Assembly: GCA_964035545.1 (NCBI GenBank)
Contig: OZ037768.1
Span: 1,973,501-2,037,500 of the forward strand
DNA length: 64,000 nucleotides
Direction: 5' to 3'
Source: Bugula neritina
Lineage: Eukaryota > Bryozoa > Gymnolaemata > Cheilostomatida > Bugulidae
Position numbers and translations under genes: made by a program. The notes under the pieces were generated by a model. The model searched no databases. It saw nothing but the letters and a program-made list of their open reading frames with translations, and had not been told where the DNA came from. Shown here piece after piece: positions 1 through 12,400 of this stretch (within the stretch, counting starts at the first letter, position 1; each line of letters begins with the position of its first letter).

Positions 1-90
1 AGTTCTTTTATGGTCTATTAGAGTCTCTAGACTGTTGAATACTCCATGACAGCTTCCACATACAAGAATGTCTTTTATTGTCTCTGAGAA

Positions 91-235
91 GTAAAGAGCA
101 CAGCTATTGGAGGACTGCGTTTAAAGAGCATAGCTATTGGAGGACTGTGTGTAAAGAGCACAGCTATTGGAGGACTGTGTGTAAAGAGCATAGCTATTGG
201 AGGACGGTGTGTAAAGAGCACAGCTATTGGAGGAC
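91..235. repeat. 30-bp minisatellite, five copies
   Basis: Five head-to-tail copies of a 30-bp unit start at 91, 121, 151, 181 and 211. Each holds the core AGCTATTGGAGGAC, and copies differ by single bases (for example cacagc versus catagc). Because 30 is a multiple of three, the minus strand reads as repeated ten-residue units with PPIAVLF or PPIAMLF cores. I see no sign that this is translated. It lies in the stretch where the rest of the hnRNP-like gene (506-1922, minus) should continue, so it is probably intronic. Confidence 0.85.
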
Positions 236-505
236 AAAAAACTAGAATTAGATTAAAATATTTTTCAACAACTTTGACATGAAATATCACCCAGCTAGGA
301 ATATCCACATATACACGATCTATCCTAAATCCTCAGCTAACAATCATGAAGTTAACAAAAAACTGAAAAACGCTAAATAATATCTAGTGTTATTGCTAAA
401 ATTTAGAGCAAGTTTTTGAAAGAAGAGACTTTTGAGGTGGCAGTTTTAATAATCAGTTACTAGTGACTTTAGAGAGACTTTTCTATAGAATTCTAAAGAG
501 CTTAC

Positions 506-1922
506 CTGTGTCAGACTTAGACTTCTTAGCCCTACAAGTATAAAGGTGAAAATACATGACCCCCTGACCAGCCAAACAATTAGTCTCAAAACCGGCTCTT
601 GATTTACAAGACAATAAAATCTGAGTTGTAAAGAGATATTCAGGCAGTATTCCAGGTAATGCCTCATAGAAATTAAGAGAGAGCAACAAATATTATACTA
701 GCCAGCAGAGTACAGTAAGTCACTCACTGTGGAGGAGATGAAGCTCGAGCACCACTAAACGGCCGCTTTTTGAACAGCGGTTCAGGGTTTATAGGTACAA
801 TTTTCTGAACAGGTGCAACAACTTGGTCGGAAGACATAAGGGGTCTGATAGGAGTGGCATTAGAAGAACCCTTGAATTCGGCCAGTCTCACTTCTATCGT
901 ATGATAAAACAAACAGAAAAAGGAACTAGTAAACGTTTTGCAGGTTATTTATAAAGACAGAGAATTCATCTACTATAATTAAACTAAAACTTTGCCACTT
1001 CTAATCAGTCAAACAAGATGATACAAAACAATGCATGGAAGTACAATATGAGTAAATAAACTTGTAAACATAAAGTTGTAGACTGCCTTAGAATATCAAA
1101 TCCTTTAAATATTAATATATAATCTGTAAATGCATTTTAATATTTCAATTAATGCAAAATTATTGTGCATTTAGTTTATGTTTCTGACTGGGTTTTTGCC
1201 AACAAGAGACAAAATTCTGTGAGATGTCAAAAAAGCTTTGACTTTAAAATAAGGCATTTCTTACTGAAAATCATTATAACTGCGAAAAGTAAACATAATT
1301 TTAATGTTAATTTATTTACTGTAATTATATTATTACAATGTCAAAGGATAACTTAGAGAAACTGTAATATGAATTGTTCTTACCAAGAGCATAGCCGTGA
1401 TACTTTCTCCCATTAACAGCCTCTACGGCGTTATGCGCACTGTCAACATCTACGAATTGAATAAATGCGAAGCAGCAACCGCCTTTTGGAGATTTGCATG
1501 TAAGATTAGAAATGGCAGTGATGGTGCCATAATGTTGAAAGAGATTGTAGAGATCCTTGCGGTACACTTTATAACGGTCAAGGTTGCCAACAAATATTCG
1601 ACTGGCTTTAGTTGCCGGATCTTTTGTTTCGGAGGAAAGCTTATCTAGCAGCTTACTCTCAGCTGTTGACGGCGCGTGTTGCACAAAGTGAGGGTTTCTC
1701 TTTCTTGAACCCCTTCTGCCATTCCCTATTTGTATGTAAACAAAGTGAATAGATGCAGATGAAATGACAAAAGACACGTTGAACATGCGATTTCTTTTAT
1801 AAATTAGATCAACACAGACAGCTCACAATGAGATAGCAGTGATAGCAATTTAAAAACTATTTATTACCTTGGCCAGAGTTGTTTCTTGGTGGAACATTAC
1901 TGTATTGATTGAATTGCATCAT
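506..1922 (-). CDS. hnRNP C/RALY-like RNA-binding protein, 5' part (3' end outside window)
   Basis: A nuclear RNA-binding protein of the hnRNP C/RALY type, a family that packages pre-mRNA. Coding exons on the minus strand: 1868-1922 (start ATG at 1922, just inside an exon with acceptor TTTTAG), 1384-1725, 728-893 and 506-531. All junctions are GT-AG and phases agree. The N-terminus is basic and Gln/Asn-rich, followed by one RRM at about residues 60-132. RNP2 is IFVGNL and the RRM ends in YALEVRLAEFK, which resembles the VLDINLAAEPK tail of the hnRNP C RRM. The RNP1 region reads CCFAFIQF, so the usual K/R-G at its start is replaced by two cysteines. The tail is Pro/Ser-rich with a KKSK patch. 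I could not find the next exon in 1-505, so the gene is cut by the window edge. The hnRNP C/RALY assignment rests on the RRM only. Confidence 0.85.
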
Positions 1923-3067
1923 AACTAAAACAAAAACTGTACATTATAGCAAGAGTTTCATTGTACTTAAAATATTAATGGTAGCTGATATGACATAACA
2001 AATTGTTTAACAACTTTATGAAGTGCTTCCTATCAAGCTATAAACTAGCATAAATAAAATGTGTTAAAGAAATCCACTTTATACACATAGCTTTGTAATC
2101 ATAACTTCTTGATCAAAACCAATTAAGTTAAATATTACAGTATTATTTTAAAACTGTTACAACTAAAACCGAGTAAAAAATTTATTGACTTGCAAGACAT
2201 ACTAGGAACACTTTGAAAAAGTTAGCAGACTTTGAAACTTCCAGATTACATTGTTGCATACAATTTCATTTTAGAAATTTTAATAAATCTAATATTGAAT
2301 GGATTGAAAACTTATTTAATAATCAGAAAGAACCTAACAAAAGTTGGCGACAACCTTAGACATAAAGCCAATTGCTCTTGGAGATGAAACTTTTTCAAAA
2401 CATTATAACCTTGAAATTAATTACCTTGAAAGGCAATCAATTTCAAGGTAAAACTTAGCAAAAGCATTAAATGAATGTTTTTGTTTTCCTAATGGATTAC
2501 AAGATACACCCATCAAGAAATATTAGTATATTAATAATATAATTAAAACAAATTAAAAAAACTCAAATAACATTCAATAATCTCAAATTTCTTATGATGG
2601 GTATTATTACAACATGATGATGATCAAAAATGAGATAACATGAAATAAGTATACTTATAGTTATAGTGATTAACTAATAGTATATTAGTAATACTATTAG
2701 TTTTAGTATTACAATCTAATTTTATACTAATAGTAATACTAAAACTAAGAGAAAATCGAATAATAAATAACTATAAATATAAAACCTATTTATTGTTAAA
2801 AATAAATAATATTTAATATGGTCCCAAAAAATGTAAAATCAAATCATAATGACGATGTAGATCATATTTTAATTCATTATTAAAACATTAAATCAATTAT
2901 TCATAATGATAATAATATCAATATGACAACTATAATAATATTTATTATCACTTCATAACTGATATTATCAATATAATTCAATATAAATATTGGGATGGAT
3001 TTTGGAGTTGCCTTTTTCTTTTATATTATATTTAGCCTTAGCGTGATGATGTATTATTTAACTTTTT

Positions 3068-3436
3068 TTGGTCTCTTTTCTTTTTGTGCACTGCAAACCG
3101 ATCTTTGCCCGAAGTATAGCATGTCACAGGCGTAAGAATCGGAACTCTGACATGTCCGACATGACTGATTTTCGGCCGAAGATCGGTAGAATATTCTGGA
3201 AGCCGGACAAACGTCCAATTTCCAGAGTGTATAAGAAGATGAGCTCGCAGTGTAGTCAGTCTACAGCTAGAGCTCGCCGGACAAAAAACCTACCTACCAT
3301 GGATACTTCTACATTCAATAAAGATTATCATACACCTTACAAGATACTCTCTACTGCTTTATTAAATCATAAGGAGTTATGTTCTCCACTAAATTATTTC
3401 CAAATCTATCAAATTACTACAATATTATATTTATAG
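3068..3436 (+). other. Unassigned open reading frame in a GC-richer island; imperfect hairpin at its start
   Basis: An open frame of 122 codons that matches no family I know. It is basic and polar in the middle (FRPKIGRIFWKPDKRPISR at about residues 35-53) and loses complexity at the end. The DNA at 3098-3114 (ACCGATCTTTGCCCGAA) pairs with 3171-3187 (TTCGGCCGAAGATCGGT) at 15 of 17 positions, with further CATGTCA/TGACATG pairing inside. This could be a degraded mobile element or chance. I would not call it a gene without transcript support. Confidence 0.2.
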
Positions 3437-3779
3437 TTATAATAATTTAGATTATGATAATTGGCATTAGTATTGGTCAATAGCTTAACTTCTCAATCAC
3501 GAACACTGTAGCGGTAACACTATGACTAACGGTCACTTCAAGAGTATGCGACCAAGTAGTAGTACTCACTAAGTCTAAGAAAAAGTCTAATGATTTGTGA
3601 TTATCATTATGATATTGATAAACATAATGATAATCATAATATTAATATCAAAATTAAAATAATTATATTATTATTTGATAATCATAATGAATAAAATTAA
3701 ATGATAGCTAATAGCTATAGTAAATCCAAGACTCATGGCTATAGAGTTAGACATTAGAGTTTAGACTTTAGACATAGTC

Positions 3780-4330
3780 ACAGACTCATAGTGATACTAA
3801 TAACTAATAGTTATTACTGACGTCAATAGCCAATACTAATAGTAATACTAAATCTAATACTAATAGCATTGTAATAGTACTCATACTGACACTCATAGTC
3901 ATACTGATGGTCATGGTGAGCGACACTCACACAGATTCAGAATAAGAATCAGAATGTGATATTCATACTCATAGTGATAGTCATACTCACTATCAGTAAC
4001 GCCTGTAATACTAATAGTAATAGTAGTAATACTAATAGTAATACTAATACTTAATACTGATAGTAAACAGTCTAAATCAGTAAATGCAATACTAATTAGT
4101 AATTAATAGTAATACTAATTTACTTACTAATACTAATAGTAATACTAATACTAATAGTAATACTAATACTAATAGTAATGCTAACAGTAATAGTAATACT
4201 AATAGTGAAATACTCATAGTAATACGACAGTGATAGTCACACGCATAGTGATAGTCATACGGAGTTTAATGACAATGAATCAATCATTGAACCACATTGT
4301 GATTGTCATTGTGATTGAGACTCACTCTGA
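3780..4330. repeat. Degenerate simple-sequence block (ACTAATAGT / CATAGTGAT type)
   Basis: Mixed runs of ACTAATAGTAAT and shorter CATAGTGATAGTCATAC-like words, with no fixed period. The words are partly self-complementary (ACTAATAGT with ACTATTAGT), so local dyads are frequent. Similar blocks recur in other long intergenic gaps of the window. Confidence 0.75.
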
Positions 4331-5709
4331 CTCTCACTCTGACTGAGTTTGACTGATCAGAACTAGACCACGAAAAAGGACAAAACAAAAGTGCATAAAC
4401 AAAAAATATATATACTAATATTATATAAGAAGCAAAGTAACAAAACTGCTAATGTAATTACATACACAACACAAAATTAAAACACATATCATTGAGTTTG
4501 ACATTATTAATATTATAATAATAGTTTAATGAGCACGCTGGTGGCTAATAGTAATTTGCCCCAAGGCTTACTAATCGAATTAAAAGTCCCAATACCGTAC
4601 AAGATCTGTATCATTCACCCGATAGGTTTCAAGACGGAGACTAGTGTAATAAATTATTGAGCAGACAACTCACTTTAATCCATAAAAAGAATCTGTTAAT
4701 TTCAATTTTTTAAAAGTAGGTCTCTTTAGAAATGAGTAATTTGTCTATATTTTGCTTTTAAAAATTCATCACACACGAATAAAACGTTGAAAAAATATCT
4801 AATACAAGCATCAGAGTGCATATGTATTATCATTGTGCATGTATGGTAAATATAGTGCTGCAGAATAGTAGATTTTTCTAATTCAAGCATGCTGCACACT
4901 TGTGGCATATTTTTATATTTTATAATCATTTAGACTTAAGTTAGTTGTGAAAAAAATTATTATTACAAAATGTTCCCAAAAAACGCATTTAAAAAGTAGC
5001 AAAAAACACTTTGGCTGCATTACATATAAAATAAATGATTACAAATGTTAAATCCATAATTTAATAATAATAGTAAATCGTACTCACATAAAATTTCAGC
5101 TTCAAAGTTGAGAATTTCATATTTTCACTCAAATAAAATAAACAGATGCAATGGTTACTATGCACATGTATTAACAAAACCAAAACTTCTAAACAAATTA
5201 AAAACTTACATTTGTAAAAGAAAACTTTCGTTTTATGAAAACGTATGAACATAAAAGTTTAATAAAAGTGGAAGACAACATCAAGTTCCATCAGAGGTAA
5301 AAATAGGTTCTTTGAATGTTATATTACAGTGACAGCATGATTGACATCATGAATGGCCATGTTCAAAAATAATTATGAAGAATTTTAACAAAATGGCATT
5401 TAATATGAATATTTTTTTCCTGAACACAAATCACACGCAAAAACTGAAATACTAACACAGCAAATTGAAGGAAAAATCAACAGGCAAAAACTTTGGTTAG
5501 TAAATAAGAATATATTTGAAGAGCACCACACGAAATATAACGAATAAATGCATGGTTACCCACTGATTGAATGAATATAGAATATCTATGTGTTTGATTA
5601 GTGCACAGATATATAGGAATGATATGACAGACAGGTAAATAAACAGTATGATTGGCCGCGGGCAGCAGATACGTGCAACCAGAGCTGTAAGAAAGATGGC
5701 CGACTATAG

Positions 5710-8700
5710 TCAGTCAACCTTGTTCTCGGTGGCAATGGTTGGCGTGCGGAAGAAGTCAGATTTGAGCAGACGGTAGAGCAAGATTATGTTCATAAGGGTT
5801 ATAATAGCGAGTCCGACGCTGCCGAGAGTGTAGGCAGGCAGCGGTATCTCTTTCTTGTTCTGGAACAGCCAGTTGGTCATCCAGGCAAAGGTAATCATAC
5901 GGAATGTTATATATGAGCCTGTAAATACAGAGATTACATACTCTATAGCATACTATACTCTATAGCATACCATAATCTATAGCGTACCATACTCTATAGC
6001 GTACTATACTCTATAGCGTACTATACTCTATAGCATACCATACTCTATAGCGTACTGTACTTTATAGCGCACTATACTCTATAGCATACTATACTCTATA
6101 GCATACTATACTCTATAGCATGTCATAATCTATAGCGTACTAAACTCACCTATGTTGGCTAAGCTGTTGAATCTGTATATACTGGAAGATTTATCAACTT
6201 GACATATTAGCATGAGCTGTCTGGTGTGAAGGAATACAGAGTTGACTTCCACCACTAGAGCCACAACTGCGTAACCTACGTAGAGTCTCAGCAGAACAGC
6301 TGTACCAAAGCATAGCATAATCTGCAAGGCACACATTCACATCCAATAGACTACAACAGCAGAGTTATCTCCCCAATATAGAGGAAACTAATTGCATTCG
6401 TCTGCCAGATAATGCTGAGTCAGCATTAGGAATCCCGCTCTGCTAAACTGCTGGTACTTTACATACCAACTTTCAAATTTGTGTTCAAAATTCAGCAGTT
6501 CTCGATGAGGGAGATAACTCCATACTGTAATCTGCGTTTAAGAGTTGTGTATAAACATTCTCAGGTATGTTACATAGAATTGTCTCCCCTACTGCTCTTT
6601 TTATCACAGCAAAGTAAAGTGCATGTTGGAACAGGGAGTAATATTCAGTTACATAGTCAGTTGATACTATGCAATGAGTATTGATAAAACCAGATTCAAA
6701 GCATTGCAGTCTATTGGGAATTATCCTAACAATGTCCTGAACAAAAAGTTCAAGGTCATCTATCACCTTATATAACTATTGGTTATCTTACCAGCATATG
6801 ACACTTGAGATTAGATATGCTATTCCCTGCCCAGTATGCAAACAGATATCATTATATAAGCATTTTTATTATTTGATACAAACTTTCACCCATTCTACCT
6901 AACTACATTACATGAATTCAGGTATTGAAGAATGCATGTGTTTTTAGCCAACTTCTGCTGGTACTGCTAACTGCAGAGGTTGAAAGAAGTATTTAGATCA
7001 AAGGTCGGGCGGCAGTTAACTGCTGAATTGGAGGAAATATTGAGAAGACTTCAGCCTATTTTAGTCCTTATACAGGTGACACTATGCTAATCGATAACAT
7101 GCTTGCAGGTAAAACCATTACCTGAGATACCAGGTTACAGGTAATAATAGAGATGTAAGGTGGTTGCTATGGTTACAAGGTATAATACACCTGTATGTGT
7201 CCAACTATTCAAGTGTGTCAGCACCACAAGGCTGTACAACCAGATGAAACTTAGCCTACCTACCTAGTATGCTGACTAATAGATTAGTAGGGCAGCAGAG
7301 TGACCCCCCAACACTATATGTAGTCGCCTCAACTACACATAGACCATATATACTAATTTTTAGCCTAAGGACAAGCTACGTGTAAACTATCCAAGTTACA
7401 ACTTAATTCACTGGCTCCAGGTAAAAAGTTTACAGACTATTCTAATAGCCCTAGTTCTAGTCTCTGTGGATATCTGTAGTGTGGGAAGTTGGGCCAACAC
7501 CAAACCTCAAAATATTAAAGACTCAAATGTAGCACAAGTTTAGATCACTGGACCTAGCTTGGTACTTAGACTATATTAGTATTCAGAGTAGAGTAGTACT
7601 CACAGTAGAGTAGTACTCAGAGTATAGTAGTACTCAGAGTAGAGTAGTTCTCACAGTAGAGTAGTACTCACAGTAGAGTAGTACTCATAGTAGAGTAGTA
7701 CTCACAGTAGAGTAGTACTCACAGTAGAGTAGTACTCAGAGTAGAGTAGTACTCAGAGTAGAGTAGTACTCACAGTATACTAGTTATACTAGTTACATAA
7801 TATATTGAACTTACAACTGTATGGTGGCCAAGAAGCTCAAAGCTGTCTTTTTTTCTACGATACATAAGCATGTCCACACAGTCGTACACTACATATCCTG
7901 CAGAAGACATCAATGTATTAGCAGTCGTACACTACATATCCTGCAGAAGACATCAATGAATAAGCAGAAGGCAGTAAGCGTAGGGCCACACGGTGCATAT
8001 TTTCTACTTGTGGTGCAAATTTTCAAAAATACACACAGGGGACAGGTAACAGGGGAGGAGGGTACGCTGAGTTTCTATCCAACGGATATACAGTTCTGTC
8101 TAACTGCAGAAAGACAGACAGCTACATTAGACAGCTATTATTTTGCCATTTCTAACTGCTGACATAAAGGTATGTTTACAGGAATAGAGCACGAGTTCAA
8201 CACATGACTCGGTATCCTTTCAGTGGTTTGTGTTGTTTATCACCACAGGTCAAATGCACTGCACCTAAAGTGGCTATTGTCCCTAAACAGTGGCTGTTTG
8301 CTGTACAAACACATGTAATACAATACAAGGCAGTGGATTGCAGAAAGTCTTGTTGATAAATCTGGAATGTTGCTGTGGCACACAAATGCAGAAATCTTTC
8401 CTCCGTAGTAACTTATTTCAACTTGTAGTGATTTTATCACCTTCAGAAATGTCAAGGTAGCGTAGTACTTCAACAAAATAACTTGTGTTACTACGCTAAG
8501 GATGCTGTGTAAAATTATAGCTACGTGTGGTGGATTGGAATGCACATTTCAAGGTAGTAATAAATCTTCCACATGTAACTCACAGCTTACTAATTAGCAC
8601 GAATTCATCAACTACAGTCACTTGCTAGCAGCATGTAACCTGTATTTCACTGAGAAGGTATTATTTCACATAAAACATCTCCTAGAACTCCAGCCCATCC

Positions 8701-9677
8701 GCCTATATGGTGATACCCTAGCTACATTGCCTTAGCAGCTGTATATACTGAGTATCATAATTATATTCAAGGTATTGGAAATGGCAAGATTTGCTCAACT
8801 AAATGCTCAACTAAATGTAAGCCGAAATGACTATTCAACTTTCATAACCTTGTTTGGCCAGGTAAATATTTGCAATCCACAAACAGGGTGTAGCCTAGCT
8901 AATTTCAATACATGCTCGCCTATGATAGAGCTCTCAAACTAGACACCAGTGAAAGAGTGGAACTCTGGTTAGTTGTCACACAGTGTTACTCACTCACAGT
9001 GGTCACAGTGAATTGCAGTGTGACTAACACCAGCTGTGTTAAAGAGTGAGTTGTGAGCTATTTTGACACCTTGAGCAAGTGCCCTGGTCTGACAGGCACC
9101 TGAAGTCAATCCAAACCAGGAGGCGTAAACTATCAGAGATAAATTGACAGAAACTGGGTTTATTTTGACATGAGAAATAGAAAGGTTATACTGACCTAAG
9201 GAGAAGCACACTAGAGTATAGGCAGATGCATCATATACATGTATGATATCCTGAGCTAGTCCAGGTGTGAATATCAAACTACAACACAAATCAGGTTAAT
9301 GTTTAACACAATTGCATTTGAGCTCTTCTCTGCTTTAGAGGGAGAAAATGTGATAAGCTTCTGTAGATGAGTATGCACTACATTGCTCAGCAAGATGTAA
9401 TACGCTGTTATGTTAATATTAACAAACTGACTGAAAGCATTCAACCAGTATAGCCATAAGAGAACCTGTGTAGAGCCCAGACTCCTGTGATAAAAGCATG
9501 AATAAGTGATATTAGAATATTCTTGAACTTCCAGGAAGATTTGGCCGACTTTGGAACATGTTTGGAGGTCAAGTGGCCGAGGAATGTGAAGAGGATGGTG
9601 GAGCCAAGTATGGTCGCTACAGGATATAGGGGGTGCTTGTAGGCAGCGCCAACATCAACTGAATTGTGATTATCCAT
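5710..9677 (-). CDS. TLCD1: TLC domain-containing protein, TLCD1/2 type
   Basis: A polytopic membrane protein of the TRAM-LAG1-CLN8 (TLC) family. TLCD1 and TLCD2 are known to affect plasma-membrane fluidity by limiting long polyunsaturated phospholipids. Exons on minus: 9466-9677, 9196-9278, 7815-7897, 6150-6321 and 5710-5918 (stop 5710-5712), giving 252 residues (human TLCD1 is about 247). All phases agree. Landmarks against TLCD1: SSWKFKNILISLIHAF, YTLVCFSLGYVVYDCVDML, FELLGHHTV, VALVVEVNSVFLHTRQ and a final membrane segment ending LLYRLLKSDFF. The ATG is at 9677; a UTG-like codon two codons upstream is not needed. The acceptor of exon 3 lies in a tandem duplication, and two introns are packed with minisatellites. 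An invertebrate orthologue of the vertebrate TLCD1/TLCD2 pair is the best call; which of the two cannot be decided. Confidence 0.93.
5938..6146. repeat. 17-bp minisatellite filling TLCD1/2 intron 4
   Basis: About twelve copies of a 17-bp unit with core CTATAGCATACTATACT (variants with GCGTAC, ACCATA). It fills almost the whole 231-bp intron between exons 5710-5918 and 6150-6321, starting about 20 bp from the acceptor and ending next to the donor. Confidence 0.92.
7573..7790. repeat. 17-bp minisatellite next to the TLCD1/2 exon 3 donor
   Basis: About twelve to thirteen copies of a 17-bp unit with core CAGTAGAGTAGTACTCA. Variation is mostly CAC/GAG/TAG in the last triplet. The array ends about 25 bp from the 5' splice site of exon 7815-7897. 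Confidence 0.92.
7879..7958. repeat. Tandem duplication of an exon-intron junction
   Basis: A 37-bp segment (7879-7915) is repeated exactly at 7922-7958, a shift of 43 bp. It contains the 3' splice site of TLCD1/2 exon 3 and the first 19 nt of the exon. Two candidate acceptors result, at 7897 and 7940. Using the outer one would read GYVVYDC and then a stop, so the inner site must give the protein. Confidence 0.9.
7976..8010. mobile_element. Fragment resembling the terminal repeat of the MITE at 41985 and 47171
   Basis: The stretch GCGTAGGGCCACACGGTGCA followed by TATTTTC matches the terminal inverted repeat of the two complete elements in CaMKK introns. No second end is clear nearby, so this is a decayed or truncated copy inside TLCD1/2 intron 2. 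Confidence 0.5.
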
Positions 9678-11471
9678 CTTCAATCTCCTAGACTCATCAT
9701 AGAAACCTACGAGAATAACAGCAGTTACATTAACTGCGAGTCTGAAATTAATTCTAGACCATTAACATAGATTTTAATATAAAAATCAATATTGCTTAGG
9801 TGGAGATAGGCGTGTATCCACATTACTAAGTAGTACTAACATTGTATGGCAACATGCCTATTCCAATGTTATCTTATCTCTCATAGGTCAACAAAGAGTA
9901 GAAATGTGAGTGGCAGAATATTAGCCTATTCAAAGGTTATAAAATAACTCAAATCTTCAACAAAGTCCAGCTTGCAGTACTGATTCAACACAATGATAAA
10001 ATCACTAATAATAATAATACAAGATCTGTGAAAGTTTAACCCAGTACGGCCTGACAACTGGTAGTTCAAAGAAATCAGGCTATCAGGTGTTTACATTTAT
10101 GAAGGGATTTGATTATTGTCACCCACTCATTCCCTTAGCATTGTTTTTATCTATACTGCATAAAATCTACATAAATTGGTCAGCAAATGAATAATGAATC
10201 TAAGTTAGTAGTTGCTATGATAAACACATTATAAATTTGAGTTTAGCAATAATATCTTGACTGTTTCAAATTTAATTTGAACTGTAGCCAAAATAAAGTA
10301 AAAACTAAATACAAAACATACCAGCGTGTTAAACCACTTACAAATAATGACATATATTTGTACGGTTTCATCCCACTTAGACGATTTTTTTATTTTGGTA
10401 CAATATATATAGTAATATACATATATAACTGTTGCATTTACTGCTAAACATGAAATAAGCTACCAAGCCAGCTATTTGCTTTAACCCAATACTAATTTAG
10501 CTACAGTTTATTTTATTCAGGTTTTTGGTAAGAACAGCACTTTAGACAAATAATTTCCAATAATAGAATTTTTAATATCTTTTAATATATCACTTAATAA
10601 ACATATTTGATATTTTTTCTTATTATATTTTGTCTATCTTCTACCCTTAAGTTTAAGGTTTGTGCAAGATGGCTTCTTATAGAAGCATTGTTACTGTACA
10701 TGGCTTGCTGATGGCTTCTTTGCTTTCTATTATGTGCTAAATAATAGCATAAAATACATATATTACGCTAAAATCTATAAATATCGTCTAACTGGGAATC
10801 GTCTAAGTGGGATGACACCATTTGTACTAGATTAAAAGTGATTGGCTTTTTTTATGTGAGGGTAAGAGAAATTTATATTGATGGTTTATGAGCCTATGTC
10901 ACCTTTCCCAGTCTAAAATAGAATGTGACAGTGCACCTGCATAGGTACAAGTGCACTACTATAATTATCCAATCACTTGGTTTATCACATTGATAAAATA
11001 GTCTAACATTATTGCAGAACTAAATCACATTACTGGCAGATATATAAATTATAAGTTTTGGTTTGTACAAGTCAAGTTTTGTAGAAGTTTTTTCCTTTTC
11101 ATATCTTCCTCTAAATTACAAATTAGTAACTGATATTGCCAGTTAGACTCTTATCATATTCGATTAACTTTCCAACAAATTTCAGTCAGAAACTTTAAAA
11201 GTAAAACATAGTTAAAAACAGAGACAATAAATAGTTAAATCTAACAGCTGGATTAGTTGGCTAAAGCGGACTATGTTACTGCAAGGCAATGTGTTCCATC
11301 GTCATGAGTCATCACTCAGTTAGTGACTCAGTCAGTGAGAGCAGTTCAAAGTTAGTCAGAATAGAGCTTTATTCAATAAAGCAATCTTGTTTTGGCTTAG
11401 CTAAGTTTTATTCGGATGAATTTAGGTCAATGGCTAACCAAGTCCATACACAGTCCAACCAAAAAATCCAA

Positions 11472-11527
11472 AGTCAAGTTACCCAATAACTTGAGTTAAT
11501 TAACTCAAGTTATTGGGTAACTTGACT
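11472..11527. repeat. Perfect 56-bp palindrome with no spacer
   Basis: The left arm, 28 nt from 11472, is the exact reverse complement of the right arm ending at 11527, with the centre (GAGTTAATTAACTC) between 11499 and 11500. Pairing fails at the next base on each side. A second, 12-bp palindrome (GACTAGCTAGTC, 11524-11535) overlaps its right end. Confidence 0.95.
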
Positions 11528-12189
11528 AGCTAGTCTTCAATCAACTCAATAGATGCAATGATAACTTTGATTTAGAAATTTATATACAAAGTTACAAGAC
11601 ATTTAATAAACTGCTAAAAGCATGCTTAATAAGCTGTTAGTTTGAGTTCCACCTATATTGAATTCAATATATACATGTATCTGCAAACTAGATGATTGAA
11701 TAATAATAATAATCATATAACTACAATAATCATTCTATAATTTTGATTACATTGAGATTATTGTTGGTTGATGAAATAAAATTAAATGTTGTAAAAATTT
11801 ATCTCAAATATTAATATCTAAATTTTACAAGTTACAACTCATAGTTATAATCCTGGCTGTGATGACAAAGTTCACTAGTCATTTTCAAAGCACAAATACC
11901 AATGTTTTTATAACCATTTAGTGTTAGTTGTACCTCAAATTTTAGTTTAAATAAAATGTGAAATAAAGCATAAAGCATAATCATAATGACATTGACAATC
12001 GTAACCATAATGATAATTATAATCTTAATCCATAGCCTAGGGCTTATAATAATCACTCAATCTAATCAGAATAAAAACGACAATGGGCAATGAATTTAAT
12101 TTTATGGTTAAAAACTGTGACAGCATAAGATTAATGATTTAATCACTTAAACTTAGCCTAACCAAAAATCAGAGTTATCTAGTTTTACT

Positions 12190-12400
12190 TACTACTTCGT
12201 AAACTTAGTTTGAAACACTAACAGTAACAGTAACACCAACAGTAACTGTGACTGTCACTTCTACTCTTAGAGTTACTCCTACTCCTAGACAGTTAGTTAC
12301 ACTTGACTTACACTTACTGTAAGTGTAACTGTAAGACTAAGACTAAGAGCAAGTGTGACACTAACAGTAACACTAACCGTTGGCCTTTCGCTTTTAGGTT
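12190..12400. repeat. Degenerate simple-sequence block (ACTAACAGTAAC / CTTACAGTTACA type)
   Basis: Short words such as AACAGTAACAGTAAC, GACTGTCACTTC and CTTACACTTACTGTAAGTG follow one another without a fixed period, with local dyads (for example ACTTACAGTAAGT-like pairs near 12310-12340). Same style as the blocks in the other gaps, but with C replacing some T. Confidence 0.65.

Larger units (their letters stand above)
1923..5709. other. Intergenic gap between the hnRNP-like 5' end and the TLCD1/2 3' end
   Basis: No recognisable gene. It should hold the promoter of the hnRNP-like gene just above 1925, but I see no clear core element. It is AT-rich with short inverted repeats around 2670-2760, a GC-richer island at 3090-3310 and a block of degenerate simple sequence at 3780-4330 (listed separately). 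Confidence 0.6.

Noticed and set aside
8990-9195. Extension of TLCD1/2 exon 2 into the following open frame
   Set aside because: The conserved sequence stops at a good donor (GTCAGT) at 9195, and the next part of the family (GYVVYDCVDML) is in exon 7815-7897 in phase.
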